From Delphinus delphis (lineage: Eukaryota; Chordata; Mammalia; Artiodactyla; Delphinidae), in NCBI RefSeq assembly GCF_949987515.2, contig NC_082702.1, positions 50,065,600 through 50,129,599 on the forward strand: DNA of 64,000 nt. Reading direction: 5' to 3'. The position numbers were made by a program, and so were the translations under genes. The stretch's first letter is position 1, and every line of letters begins with the position of its first letter. The notes under the pieces are model-generated. The model had not been told where the DNA came from and searched no databases. It saw only the letters and a list, made by a program, of their open reading frames with translations. Positions 20,612 to 31,021 of the stretch are shown here, in pieces.

Positions 20612-20625
20612 GGGGGGGGGGGGGG
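20612..20625 (+). repeat. G14 homopolymer
   Basis: Fourteen G between 'aaaaggc' and 'cggagaatttt'. A single run of this length is prone to slippage and to sequencing error. Confidence 0.85.
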
Positions 20626-21838
20626 CGGAGAATTTTAAATACGATTTTTTAAAAAGGAAAGAGACCCCTGGGCACATTGCAAGAGCATTTTGAAACAGGC
20701 ATCTTTATTCAGATAGGTTAGTCTGTCCTATCTTAGGCTGGCTCATAATATTTCTATATATACTTACCTCATCTGAAATGTTTGTAATTTCCCTAATGGA
20801 AAATATCACTTGACTTTAAGCAGTTGCAAGTGAAAAACTGAATCTGTAGGTGAGAGTTTTATCTGTTTCTCTGGGCATAACAGGCATCAATCAAAAACAA
20901 AACAAATAAACAACAACAAAAAAGGAAAGAAAAACCTAGCGTTTATTTGCCGTATTCTTCTGCAAAATACTTGTTTCGCTTTACTGTTTTATTCATTTTA
21001 AGCACGTTTTCACCAAAGTGTTCTACTCTAAGCCTGTCTCAATTCAATTTACAGAGAAAGGTTTTTTGAGTTTAGATAATTTACATATAAAAGCATTACT
21101 GTACATTTTGCAAGCCGACTGGGTTCAGGAAACAAGGATCTCAATTTAATCGCATTGTTACTCTGCAAGTTGAAAACGCCTCCCTCCTGTTCTCTATCTT
21201 ACTAACAACATTCCTTCTTGTCCTAATTTAAAATTGTTAGTGTTTGAGAATTGATGTGTTCCTTCTAGACCCCACCAGTAAGACTTCAGGCCCAGTGTGA
21301 TCTGTCTGATAGACTTGAAGATTATGTGCACGTGTGAGACACAGAGAATCTTCATAATAATGACAGGTATATGACAGGTGTATAGCTCTTTCTAAATTAT
21401 TTTCTTTTTTCTCTCAAGAAATTTTGCTTGCCAGTGGCCGTATAGGTTTAAAAACAAAACCATACAGAACAGAAAAAGCACTTACACCTCCCTGTATGTT
21501 CCAAAATTTACCACCTTTTCTTTCCTTTATTAAAAATGACATCATTGTTCTGGAAGAGTCCTCAGGAACCCGTCGCTCTACCTCAGGATCTTCTATCATA
21601 ATGTGTCTTTGAAAACCAGAGCCAGTTGTTGAGGATTTCAGACCACTGTATTTGTCCTAGGAAGCCTGCCAGTGTTTCATGTTCTTGACCCTGGAATTGA
21701 ACGTGAGGCTCTGACTCTATAAAAGAAAACCCTCGCCGTTTATGATTCCATAAGCTTGGGTTACGCTATAAATTTCCACTGGTCTCCACTTGTTGGTCTC
21801 TTGCAGGGTTTCAGGTTATTCCCCAAGTCTGTTAGACA

Positions 21839-21859
21839 GGCAGCCTCCAAGTGGCTGCC
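21839..21859. repeat. Short hairpin, 7-bp arms
   Basis: GGCAGCC - TCCAAGT - GGCTGCC, followed by a second 'tgcctccaa' unit. Small and may be chance. Confidence 0.6.
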
Positions 21860-22346
21860 TCCAAAAGCACGTTAGGTAATTTCTGGGGGAGAGAATAAAC
21901 AGCTGTTTAAACAGGGGCCACAAAGCTGCGTTTAAAACTCATTTGGTCCCGACCAAAAGACAAGTACGTCCCCTCCACCGTCCACCCCCTCTCAGAACGA
22001 AACCCAGAGCTCACCTCCAGCGGCAGAAAAGCCGTCGGGACCGCTGACGAGGCTGTGCCAGGGGGGTCTCCCTTTCAGTTTTTGGATTTGCTGTTGCCAG
22101 CTCCTGCATTTTGTTAGCCCACGTGTTGGAGGTAGTTCGTCCGTGATCACTTGTAGATGTGATTTATATAAATCTCTCAGCCTCGCATCTCCGTATACTG
22201 TGGTTCTTGATTTGGGTACCACGTGGTTTGTGTCTCACGATGGGCGAGTGTCATAAATTCCTTACGGCCCATCATCCTTTCTACAGTATCCTTAACATGT
22301 GCCCCATGTCTATCTGAAGAAAGAAACAAAGCATTTTTCCATAATG

Positions 22347-22564
22347 AAAAGAATGGGGCTTCCCTGGTGGCACAGTGGTTGAGAGTCCGCCTGCCGATGC
22401 AGGGGACACGGGTTCGTGCCCCGGTCCGGGAAGATCCCACATGCCGTGGAGCGGCTGGGCCCCTGAGCCGTGGCCGCTGAGCCTGCGCGTCCGGAGCCTG
22501 TGCTCCGCAACGGGAGAGGCCACAACAGTGAGAGGCCCACGTGCCGCAGAAAAAAAAAAGAATG
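22347..22564 (+). mobile_element. CHR-type SINE, short form, with TSD
   Basis: Flanks AAAAGAATG at 22347-22355 and 22556-22564. Head 'cttccctggtggcacagtgg', B-box-like 'gggttcgtgcccc', 3' 'gaggcccacgtgccgcag' and an A10 tail. Confidence 0.92.
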
Positions 22565-22814
22565 AATTTTTTTCTTCCAATATCCCAGTGCCCCTTTTCC
22601 CCTTCAAGTTTTAAATACATCACAATATTGTTCCCGTTTACTTGTTAATTCCTAGGTCCTTTTGAAAAAATATGTGTGGTGATAACATTTATTCTTGTTA
22701 TTATTGTATGACGATGTTTAAGGCCAGAGGTCAGGGTAGTTTTTCTTCTTTAGTAGTCATAAGTGTTAAGTTCAGGGCAGCCTGAACCACTCATTTTAGA
22801 AAAAATATCCTGTA

Positions 22815-23030
22815 TAAAGAAAGGATATGTGCTTTGAAATCTGAGACACCTGGGTTCAAAACCTCATCCCACTACTTACTGACTGTGTGACTTTAACCTC
22901 CGTGAGCCTTTTCTGAGATATTGGGTGACGGAGAGCATCCTCACGGGGGGGCTCTGGGGATTGATGAGGCAAGTTGTACACAGTGCTGATCATGTAACTA
23001 GTGCTCTATAGATTTTCCATTCTTCTTTCC
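22815..23030 (+). mobile_element. MIR SINE
   Basis: 'gctttgaaatctgagacacc', 'tgggttcaaaacctcatccc', 'actgtgtgactttaacctcc', 3' 'ctagtgctctatagatttt'. Confidence 0.75.
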
Positions 23031-23379
23031 TACAAATAAATGGGCCCTGCTTTCTATCCCAACGAATAGGCATGTAGAGCAAAAACAAACATATATACAG
23101 AAGCTGGAATATTCGATATCGTGACAATGCCAGGAAACCCATCTATACACATGTGGCTGGACAGATGCTTACTGCCCATTAAGGAGATGTTTATTTAAAG
23201 TATTAAATAAATTAGAATCCAGCCATTTTTTTCATTGAAGGTGGCATTTTGTATATTATTAGTGCTTTTTTTTTAAAATTAAGAAGCTGCAGTTTTCACT
23301 AATGTCATATCTTCCTTCACGTGCCTTAAGATCACGATCATGCATTCCCTAATCCCATGAAAGGTAAAACTAGGACGAT
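23031..23379. other. Unique, AT-rich sequence
   Basis: Nothing recognised. Confidence 0.5.
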
Positions 23380-23480
23380 TCATTGATTCATTTATTGGTT
23401 CAGCATCTACCTGTCAAGACAGGCAAAAGAGATTGAGGAAACAGCTAGCACAGGGCATGCTCCCTGTCTGTCCAGTGGAA
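23380..23480 (-). mobile_element. L2 LINE 3' end, weak
   Basis: 'cattgattcatttattggttc', 'acagggcatgctccctg' fit a diverged antisense L2 end. Confidence 0.4.
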
Positions 23481-23499
23481 GAGACCAATGACCACGGCC

Positions 23500-23760
23500 T
23501 CTGGTAGTGGTTACGGTCACTGGCTCCAGGGGTGTCATTCCAGCTCTGTCACCCAGTTGCATGACCTGACTTTGGGCAGTTTTACTCAACCCTCTTAGGC
23601 TCAGTTTCCTCATCTATAAAATGGAGATGATAACAGTATCTAACTCATGGAGATGTTTGAGGATTAAATGATCACGATAACATCTGAAAGTGACTATGAA
23701 ATAGACATCAGTTGTCACCGTTCCTGGCATGTAGGAAGCACCCTATAAATAGTGGCAGCT
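23500..23760 (+). mobile_element. MIR SINE, near full length
   Basis: 'ggtcactggctccaggggtg', 'tcagtttcctcatctataaa', 'gaggattaaatgatcacg', 3' 'ctggcatgtaggaagcacc' and 'tataaatagtgg'. Confidence 0.85.
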
Positions 23761-24221
23761 TCGTGGTTTCCACCATATTTTATTTCATGGAGTACTGTGA
23801 ACAACGCCAGCAGTCATTCTATCTCTCCAACAGCTTTGTCGTACGTCAGATGGCTGTGAGGGCTCACCAGCTGGTTAGTGTGGTGGAGAGACTACAGGAG
23901 TAGAAGAGGGACAAAACTGGAGCAAGATTTAAAGGAACTATAGTTTGCTGGGGTTTTACCGTTTTGGGGTTTTTTTTAATAAACAAAGGCATAGAAAATG
24001 ATACAAGGAATCTGGGAATTGTGTGCACCTGGATTAAACCAGAAAACATTTGTAAGGACTAGAGGAGAGTGAGGAAAAGTAAAGGTAAAAGCCATGCAGG
24101 TAGGCTGCTTCCCTGTTGGCCAACAGAAGTGGAGAACGGGGCATCCTCCCAGGATGGCCAAGCTTTCTCAGTAGCTACAGAGCATCTACTTTCTTATTTA
24201 TATTTCAAGTTCACTCTCCAG
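23761..24221. other. Unique non-coding sequence
   Basis: Nothing recognised; a T8 run lies at about 23970. Confidence 0.5.
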
Positions 24222-24290
24222 CAGTGGTACCCAACTCTGGTAAGATATTAGGATCACCTAGGGAGCTTTTGAGACATCCCAGCGCCATAA
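24222..24290 (+). mobile_element. hAT (MER58-like) fragment
   Basis: 'cagtggtacccaactctgg', 'attaggatcacctagggagc', 'ttttgagacatccc'. Only the 5' end of such an element is present. Confidence 0.55.
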
Positions 24291-25089
24291 AGCATAGTTT
24301 CTTGCTTTTGGAGTCACTGTCTGTCACGGTGGCCTTTGCTATTAAAAGTTTCCCTCCATGAGGACTGAGGCAGCAGAGGTAAGGGCGACTGCAGGATGCC
24401 CGATTGCTCCGGGCTGTGATTATAAATGAACATAAGCCACAAAATACGTCTTGCGCCTTGTTCTTATCTGCTCATGTCTCTCCTTCCAGCTTCCCCTTAT
24501 TCTGTCACGCTTCTCCCCCACCTTCTCTTACCCACCTCTCACAGATCCCGAGAGCTGCTGTGTAACGTCAACAGCCTTGCTGCTAATCTGGCCATGGGAG
24601 CCCCCTCTGGGGTCACTCCTGACAGTTGCTCACTGCTTTCCCATCTCTGCTAAGGTCAAAAAGGGACCTTGCTCTCCATTCCTTGGCAACAGACTAAACT
24701 AGTTGATGTAACAGATAACCCTAAAATTTCAGTGATTGAACACTTAATTCTTAATATCATAAGGATTTATTTATAGCTCTGGTCATAGTCTCTTGTGGGT
24801 CATTCAGGGACCTACGCTTTATCCATCCAGGGCCTTCACCATCACCCGACGGCCTCCATGGCACACTCTCGTCCACACCCAGCAGAAGAGCAGAGAGAGG
24901 AAGCATCAACCACATGGGATGTTACTGGGCCGGGCCTGGAAGCATCGTCCCTCACGTCCACCCTCATTTCGCTGGCAAGAATTAAGGATGTCCTGGAAGA
25001 AGAGAGAAGTGCGTTTAGTGAGGATCTAAGCAGGCTTCGCCTCATCCCCCTGTTCTGGGTCTCAGCCCTTCATTTATCATCTATAATTA
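24291..25089. other. Unique or unassigned old repeat
   Basis: About 24700-25070 ('gtctcttgtgggtcattcag', 'agcagagagaggaagcatc') may be the same unassigned repeat type as 16666-17019. No gene seen. Confidence 0.35.
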
Positions 25090-25165
25090 AATCTTTAGGG
25101 AGTGCCTGTCACAGATGGGACCCTCTTCCAGGGGCTCTGGGTGCCAGGAATGAACAAAGTCCCTG
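25090..25165 (-). mobile_element. L2 LINE 3' end fragment
   Basis: 'tagggagtgcctgtcacag', 'aggggctctgggtgccagg', 'aatgaacaaagtccctgg'. Confidence 0.5.
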
Positions 25166-25719
25166 GTGATAAAGTAGTTGGATTGCATTATCTCTACAGT
25201 ACCTTGCAGGTTGATTTTCCACCGTGTTCTATGAAAATGAGAGTTCTCGTTGACATAACTTTTAGCAGCAACTCATGAGAAGAACCGTCCATTCGTTCAT
25301 TCGTGTCCTTGCTTCTTCCAGAAGCAGTCAAGGCGCGTAGTTTTTAGCACATCGTACCCGCAATGAGGACCATCTCTGTAATCAGCTATCAGAGTTATTG
25401 GCGTATCCTTACTTCATATAGTCAGGCTGGTCAGTGACCCTTGGCTTGGGGAATTTGGAGACGCAAACCCCCTCGTGTGAAGCCCCCGGTGAAATGACAA
25501 AATTCCCCAGAGCTGGGAAAGCATTTCCATGCACTTCCCTCTCGGCTTACATCAAAATCATCTCACTGCCCTTGGGACTGAAAACTGCATTCTGTAAGCT
25601 CTGCATAAGTACCGCACGACCATTTCCTGCACCCTCCAGGAGACATTTTCTGGGGAGCAGTGAGCATGATTTGATGAGGTTTTATGTATATGTGGAGTTT
25701 TCCAGATATATCTCTTCCT
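25166..25719. other. Unique non-coding sequence
   Basis: Nothing recognised. Confidence 0.5.
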
Positions 25720-25850
25720 CACTTCTTTCCCTTAAGAGTTTCTCAAGGGTAACCATGTGTTTTATTTGTTTCCGTTTGCATTTCGGGAGGCTGAGCGCCT
25801 TGTAAGGAGCCCCTGACGCCTAGTAGGTGTTTTACAGGTGCTGGTCGCAT
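25720..25850 (+). mobile_element. L2-like 3' end, weak
   Basis: The end 'cctagtaggtgttttacagg' resembles the L2 terminus; the upstream part is too diverged to be sure. Confidence 0.4.
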
Positions 25851-25859
25851 TCATGTGGC

Positions 25860-26645
25860 ATCTTGGTTTCCCAGGGCTGTTGTAACAAAGTACCACAAAC
25901 TGGGCAGCTTAGAACAACAGACGTCCATTCTCTCACAGGTGTGGAGGCTAGAAGTCCCAGATGAAGGTGTCAGCAGGGCCCTGGTCCCTCAGAAGGCTCT
26001 ATGGGAGAATCTGTTCCATGCCCTTCCTTTAGCAAAGGTATTGCTGCTGGCATTGCTGGCAGCCCTTGGTGTTGCTTGACCCGTAGGTGCATCACACCAG
26101 CTTTTGCCTCCCTCCTCACATCCCCTTCGCCTTGTGTGTCTGTCTCTTCTCTTCCCATAAGGACACCCACCAGTCAGTGAATTAGGGCTCATTCTGCTCT
26201 TAACTCAATCATCTGCAAAGACCTTATTTCCAAATAAGGTCACATTCGCAGGCACTTGGGTCCAGGATTTCATCATATCTTTTTTTTTTTAATTAATTTA
26301 TTTTTGGCTGCTTGGGGTCTTTGTTGCTGCGCGCGGGCTTTCTCTAGTTGCGGCGAGTGGGGGCTGTTCTTTGTGCAGTGCGCAGGCTTCTCTGCAGCGG
26401 CTTCTCCTGTCGTGGAGCGCGGGCTCTAGGCACGCAGGCTTCAGTAGTTGTGGCACGTGGGCTCTAGAGCGCAGGCTCAGTAGTTGTGGCACACAGACTT
26501 AGTTGCTCTGCGGCATGTGGGATCTTCCCGGACCAGGGCTCGAACCCGTGTGCCCTGCATTGGCAGGCGGATTCTTAACCACTGAGCCACCAGAGAAATC
26601 CCAATCGTATCTTTTGGAGTGACACAGTTCACCCCATAATATGCA
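25860..26645 (-). mobile_element. LTR-like element (probable ERVL-MaLR), split by a SINE
   Basis: 'gctgttgtaacaaagtacca', 'gtgtggaggctagaagtccc', 'cagaccttatttccaaataagg' in outline, and after the SINE 'gacacagttcaccccataat'. Same family, opposite strand, as 17020-17706 and like 50801-51170. Confidence 0.7.
26272..26615 (-). mobile_element. CHR-type SINE, long form, nested in LTR
   Basis: TSD ATCATATCTTTT / ATCGTATCTTTT (26272-26283, 26604-26615, one difference). Antisense with T10, 'aattaatttatttttggctg', repeated 'cagtagttgtggcac' and head 'aaccactgagccaccaga'. Confidence 0.92.
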
Positions 26646-27334
26646 GCACCACCATTCATCAGTCTCTGAGTCCCAATATTTCATGCACTACCCAAATTCA
26701 TCCAGGTTTGATGGATAAAACATGAAGGAACAAACAAACCAATGAATTAACAAGGTGGCTGAGTGTTTAGGGAAGGCTTCTTCAAGGAGATGGCCTTATT
26801 GCTTAGGACTCATTCACACAAGTCCAGGAGAAATAAATCACTTAGGGAGGAAAAAAAAACAAACCCATGAATTACTTTCTCTTTTGGCTTATCGTATGAG
26901 ATGTGGGGTGTCTGTTCCATTAGGGAACCACCAGGAATCCAAGAATCCTGGGAACTCAATAGCCACAGGAGGTGGTAGAAACTGGGCGATGATTTTAAAA
27001 TTCCAGTCACTCTGTTTCCTTCGGAATAACAGATTATCATCATTAACAGAGTTACCCAACTTTCAGTATCAAATCAACTGCAGAGCAGTTGACACTGGTG
27101 TCACTGTAGCCTCCAACACGTTATGTTTGGTATTAAGATAATGTCGAAATTAGTTGGTATCATTTGTAGGAAGTTGCTTGTTGTGTTGGTTGGTTTTTTT
27201 GTGTTTGCTTTGAAATGAATCTGTTTTGACTGGGCTGTGGAAGACTCAGGAGTGCTCACAGGTGGCTCACACCTCGGTCAATGTTTAATTGCCTGTGTTC
27301 CTTAGAGATAGGGCTGGTATTTGACACAGCAGTG
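26646..27334. other. Unique non-coding sequence
   Basis: Nothing recognised. The 128-codon frame at 26755-27141 lacks any known domain. Confidence 0.5.
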
Positions 27335-27415
27335 TGACACGTCCAAGGTTAGAGCTGAGGTTAGAACTTGGAACCGAGAAGCACACCCACATTAAGGTGC
27401 TGATTGCTCTACTTT
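27335..27415 (-). mobile_element. MIR-like fragment, weak
   Basis: 'gtccaaggttagagctgagg' and 'tagaacttggaaccg' fit the antisense MIR 5' half. Confidence 0.4.
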
Positions 27416-27964
27416 TTAAGGGACGGCTCAGTGATTTCCAAACCCTTTCGTAGAATGTGTGACTTCAAAGGTACACACTTACACTGTGTCTCCTCGGGAG
27501 ATCTTTCTGGCATTGGTTTCTTTGAGCATCGCAGTGTTTCAGTGTAGGCTTGTGACAAAGGAAAGGAATGTAGGCTTCTTTCTGCCTTTTTTCTCTTTGT
27601 TAATTCCTTCTTTTTCTCATCCCATTCTCACCCGTCCCTTTCTCACCTTCTTTCCTTCCTCGTTTCCTTGGACTTTTTCAGTTGTGAAAGTCATTACCTT
27701 GAAATGAAGAAGAGGCAGCATGAAGCACTAGAACTTGGCGTTTGGGTGAGAATGTGGACGGTTTTCATGGTCATCATGATGGCTATGGAGTGGGGAGACT
27801 GTAAGAAGGGGAGATGAGGGCAGGATGCAGGGTGTGTAGTGTTCCTCTGCTGTTAATCCTTTCTGTCGTGGTTTTGACACTTGCCTGCAAAGTCTTCGGC
27901 ATTGTCTCAGCAAAAGAGTCTAAGTCCATCCTAGAATGGGGCCGCCCTTACTGAGTTGCTGCGA
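27416..27964. other. Unique sequence, CT-rich in part
   Basis: A C/T-rich stretch lies at about 27575-27680. Nothing else recognised. Confidence 0.5.
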
Positions 27965-28350
27965 ACTAATTAGAATGTGGTACAGGGGACATTGTAGGAC
28001 TTCTGAAGTCAGGTCATAAAAGATGATACAGCTTCCATCTGTTCCTGTCTCACTCATGGGATGCTTCATCTTGGAACCTGGCCACGATGCTGTGAGGAAG
28101 CTCATTCTGGCTCACGTGGAGACACCACGTAGAGAGGCCTCCGTGGATAGGAACTGAGCCTGCGTCAACCATCAGACCCAAAGCGAACCAGTGAGCCTGC
28201 AGATGACTCCAGCTTCCCAGCGTTGTGAAACAGACACCCGCTGTCACCCTGGCGCCCTCTGCAAATTCCAGACTCACAGAATCCACGAACAGAAGAAGTG
28301 GTTGTCTTACACCTCTATGTTTCGAGATAGTTTGATGCACAGATAACATC
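27965..28350 (+). mobile_element. MLT1-type ERVL-MaLR LTR
   Basis: 'gacttctgaagtcaggtcat', 'aaaagatgatacagcttcc', 'cacgatgctgtgaggaagc', 'tggagacaccacgtagag'. Old, with a degraded 3' end. Confidence 0.7.
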
Positions 28351-29467
28351 TACCTGGAATATGTTCTAATCAATATCCTTGGCTAATTTTTTTTAATCAG
28401 AAATTAAACCTTTATACTTAACTAACCATCTGTGGGCATATCTGAGTTTAAGGAAACTTGGCTCAGTCCTTTAGTTAAGTTAAATAAAATAGAAGTAAGT
28501 TCATGGAAATTCATTGAGATATCCCTGACCTGGCCTGTTTTCCCGTGGCTTTTGGACCCATGGCAGGTGGGAGTGATTGTTGCTGTAATTCTCAGGAAGG
28601 GCTCAGGAATTATCTCCGTTGGCTCTGAGTTCCTCCTTTCCTGAGAACGAGCGTGGTGTTTGCACAAGAATAAAGATGTGACAGTCACTCTGTGTCATCG
28701 CAGACTCTGAGTGGAGGGCTGTTGGCTGTCGCCTCATCTTCTCTCGCTAGAGTTTTTCAAGACCCGTTTGTTTACGGCCACCTTCCTTTTTTGTGGTTTT
28801 TCACATTTTTGATAATGTGAAACAGTGTTTCCCAAACTTCACTTTTATACCACCTTCACAACTTTTGTCCTGTTTGCTTTTCTGTTATATCACTTGTTTT
28901 TAATTTACCTTTGTATATACGTAGATTCATAATTACAGCTATTTATAAGGAACGCTTTATATCACTAATATAAATGGAAGACCACTATCATTTATCATAA
29001 ATACAAGATGTTCATTAAAAATTACTGAACGCCCAACAGTGGTTTTAAATTCTAGTTAGACACTTACAGTTGCCCGTGAGTCTGAAATTGGAGTGTTTGG
29101 TGTTGAAAGGAAGCATCAGCACCAGACCCTTGTTGTTTTTCCTGATAAGCCCAGGATTGTACGAGAATTGAAAAGGGAATTTGTTTCCCCTCCACGTATG
29201 TCTCAGGAGTATAGCCTCAGAAGTCTTGACTTTACCTGTAATATTTGCATGTCAGTTTTGCCCATAGCAGCTTTCCATAATCCTCTTAATCAGAACTTCA
29301 TAAATATTTGTTGTGTTCATGAACCTGCTTGTCTTTCGGATTCTTAAAGGGCTGTTGGCTCTCATTTCTAGTGGCTGGAGCTCTCTCCATACCTACTTGG
29401 GAAATATGTCAGGCCCTTAATCTCGTGCAGCTGGAGGACAGAGCTGGTTCATGTGTAACTAGGGCTG
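28351..29467. other. Unique, largely AT-rich sequence
   Basis: No repeat recognised. A frame at 29093-29347 has no known motif. Confidence 0.45.
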
Positions 29468-29913
29468 TGATGATTAATTTTATATATCACTGACTGAGCA
29501 CTGGGTGTGCAGATGCTTGGTTAAGCTGTGTTTTGGATGCGCATGGCATTTGCACCTGCAGAATGAATAAATCAGATTGTCTTCCCTAACGTGGGTGGGC
29601 CTCGTCTAACACAGAAGGCTGACCCTCTCACGGGCAAGGGGAGCTCCTCCTGCCTGAGTGCCTCGGTCTTTTCCCTGCCTCTAGACTCAAGCTGAAACAT
29701 CAGCTCTTCTTGAGCAAGCCTGCCGGTTTTCCGACTGGAACGTACACAGTCGGCTCTCCTGGGCCTCCAGCTTGCCAGCTGAAGACCTCGGGACTTCTCC
29801 GCTTCCATAATCACATAGGCCTATTGCTTAGCATTAATTAATAAATTACCGAATCACCGTACATGTATATCCTATTGATTCTGTCTCTCTGGAGAACGCT
29901 GATTAATACGTAG
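29468..29913 (+). mobile_element. LTR-like mammalian repeat
   Basis: 'gtgatgattaattttatata', 'cctaacgtgggtgggcctcg', 'ttttccgactggaacgtacac', 'ggctctcctgggcctccagc', ending 'ctctggagaacgctgattaa'. A frequent mammalian repeat pattern whose family name I do not assert. Confidence 0.6.
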
Positions 29914-30707
29914 GCCAGATTCTGTTTTGAGGTGCTTTGACATCCAGGCATGATTCAGATGTGAACTGTAAACATTCTCGTTTGACGCTCAGCCTTACAG
30001 GCGTTCAGAGCCCTCATTCACTGACCCCCTTTCGGTGTCTGCAGGCACAGGCCCGCCCTGTCCCTGAGGAGAGAGCAGACGGGTTCCTTGCCCTTAGCAC
30101 CTTCCTGTTCTCCTGGAGTCGCCATGCCTTCCTCAGCCACCGTAGCACCTGGCCCACGTCCTGGTCCATTTCCACAATGGCACCGGGGGTCTCCAACGTC
30201 ACAGAATGTTCGAGACGGAAGCCCAAGATTTCCCACCTGCTCTGCTCTCGGTGGGGGTGTCTCTGAGGACTTGTGAATCGTCGGACGCTCCCCGCTCTGT
30301 GCTGTGTGGACAGAAGCCACGCAAGTGCCCCTTCCCCACCTGGACCAGGGATCGAAATACGTGCTTGTCTCCCCGTGAGTCCTGTACACGCTCGCCGTCT
30401 TCCTCTGACCTCTGCATGGTTGGCCTTCTCAGTTTACCTGCCAGACGACTGGAAAACCTGCCTCAAGAGATTCTGGCCTTGGTGGATTCCCTTAACTCTG
30501 TGTCTCAAATAGAGTCACCTAGAAGGAGAGCAGGACACAGGGATTTGGCTGCCCTTGTTTTATTGAGGGAGTGTTCTTAGGGGAAACCTGGGATGGGTGA
30601 GGAAAACAAGGTAGGAAAGGGGAAAGGAGGCAAGAGAAGATGTGACCTCAAGTGATAGCTAGCTTCGACCTGATGCTCAGGGAACTCTGATGTGTAAATG
30701 GTACCTC
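29914..30707. other. Unique sequence with a moderately CpG-rich stretch
   Basis: 30001-30420 holds 23 CpG by hand count. Frames on both strands up to 124 codons overlap one another, with no known domain. No repeat recognised. Confidence 0.45.
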
Positions 30708-31021
30708 AAAGCTGTCCCACCATGGGGCTTCCCTGGTGACACAGTGGTTAAGAATCTGCCAGTCAATGCAGGGGGCACGGGTTCGAGCCCTGGTCCGGGA
30801 AGATCCCACATGCCGTGGAGCAACTGAGCCCGTGAGCCACAACTACTGAGCCTGCGCTCTAGAGCCCGCGTGCCACAATTGCTGAAGCCCGCATGCCTAG
30901 AGCCCGTGCTCTGCACCAAGAGAAGCCACGGCAGTGAGAAGCCCACACACAGCAACGAAGGCCCGAGGCAGCCAAAGATAAATAAATAAAATACATAATT
31001 TTAAAAAAAAGCTGTCCCACC
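30708..31021 (+). mobile_element. CHR-type SINE, long form, with TSD
   Basis: Perfect TSD AAAGCTGTCCCACC at 30708-30721 and 31008-31021. Head 'cttccctggtgacacagtgg', 'gggttcgagccctggtccgg', tail 'gataaataaataaaatac'. Confidence 0.94.

Larger units (their letters stand above)
20321..22345. other. 2-kb unique block
   Basis: No interspersed repeat recognised. Contains a G14 homopolymer (20612-20625), an A-rich stretch (20888-20934) and a short hairpin (21839-21859). No frame shows a known domain. Confidence 0.45.

Noticed and set aside
22177..22623. 148-codon frame and similar 'LLWPLPLRSTGSG..'-type frames at 11.6, 17.2, 36.7 and 47.0 kb
   Set aside because: All are translations of CHR SINEs. 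Their similarity to one another is repeat similarity, not a protein family.
28236..28260. CTCF-like 'gcgccctctgcaaa' on the minus strand
   Set aside because: The right half fits but three of the first four core positions mismatch, and it lies in an MLT1 LTR.
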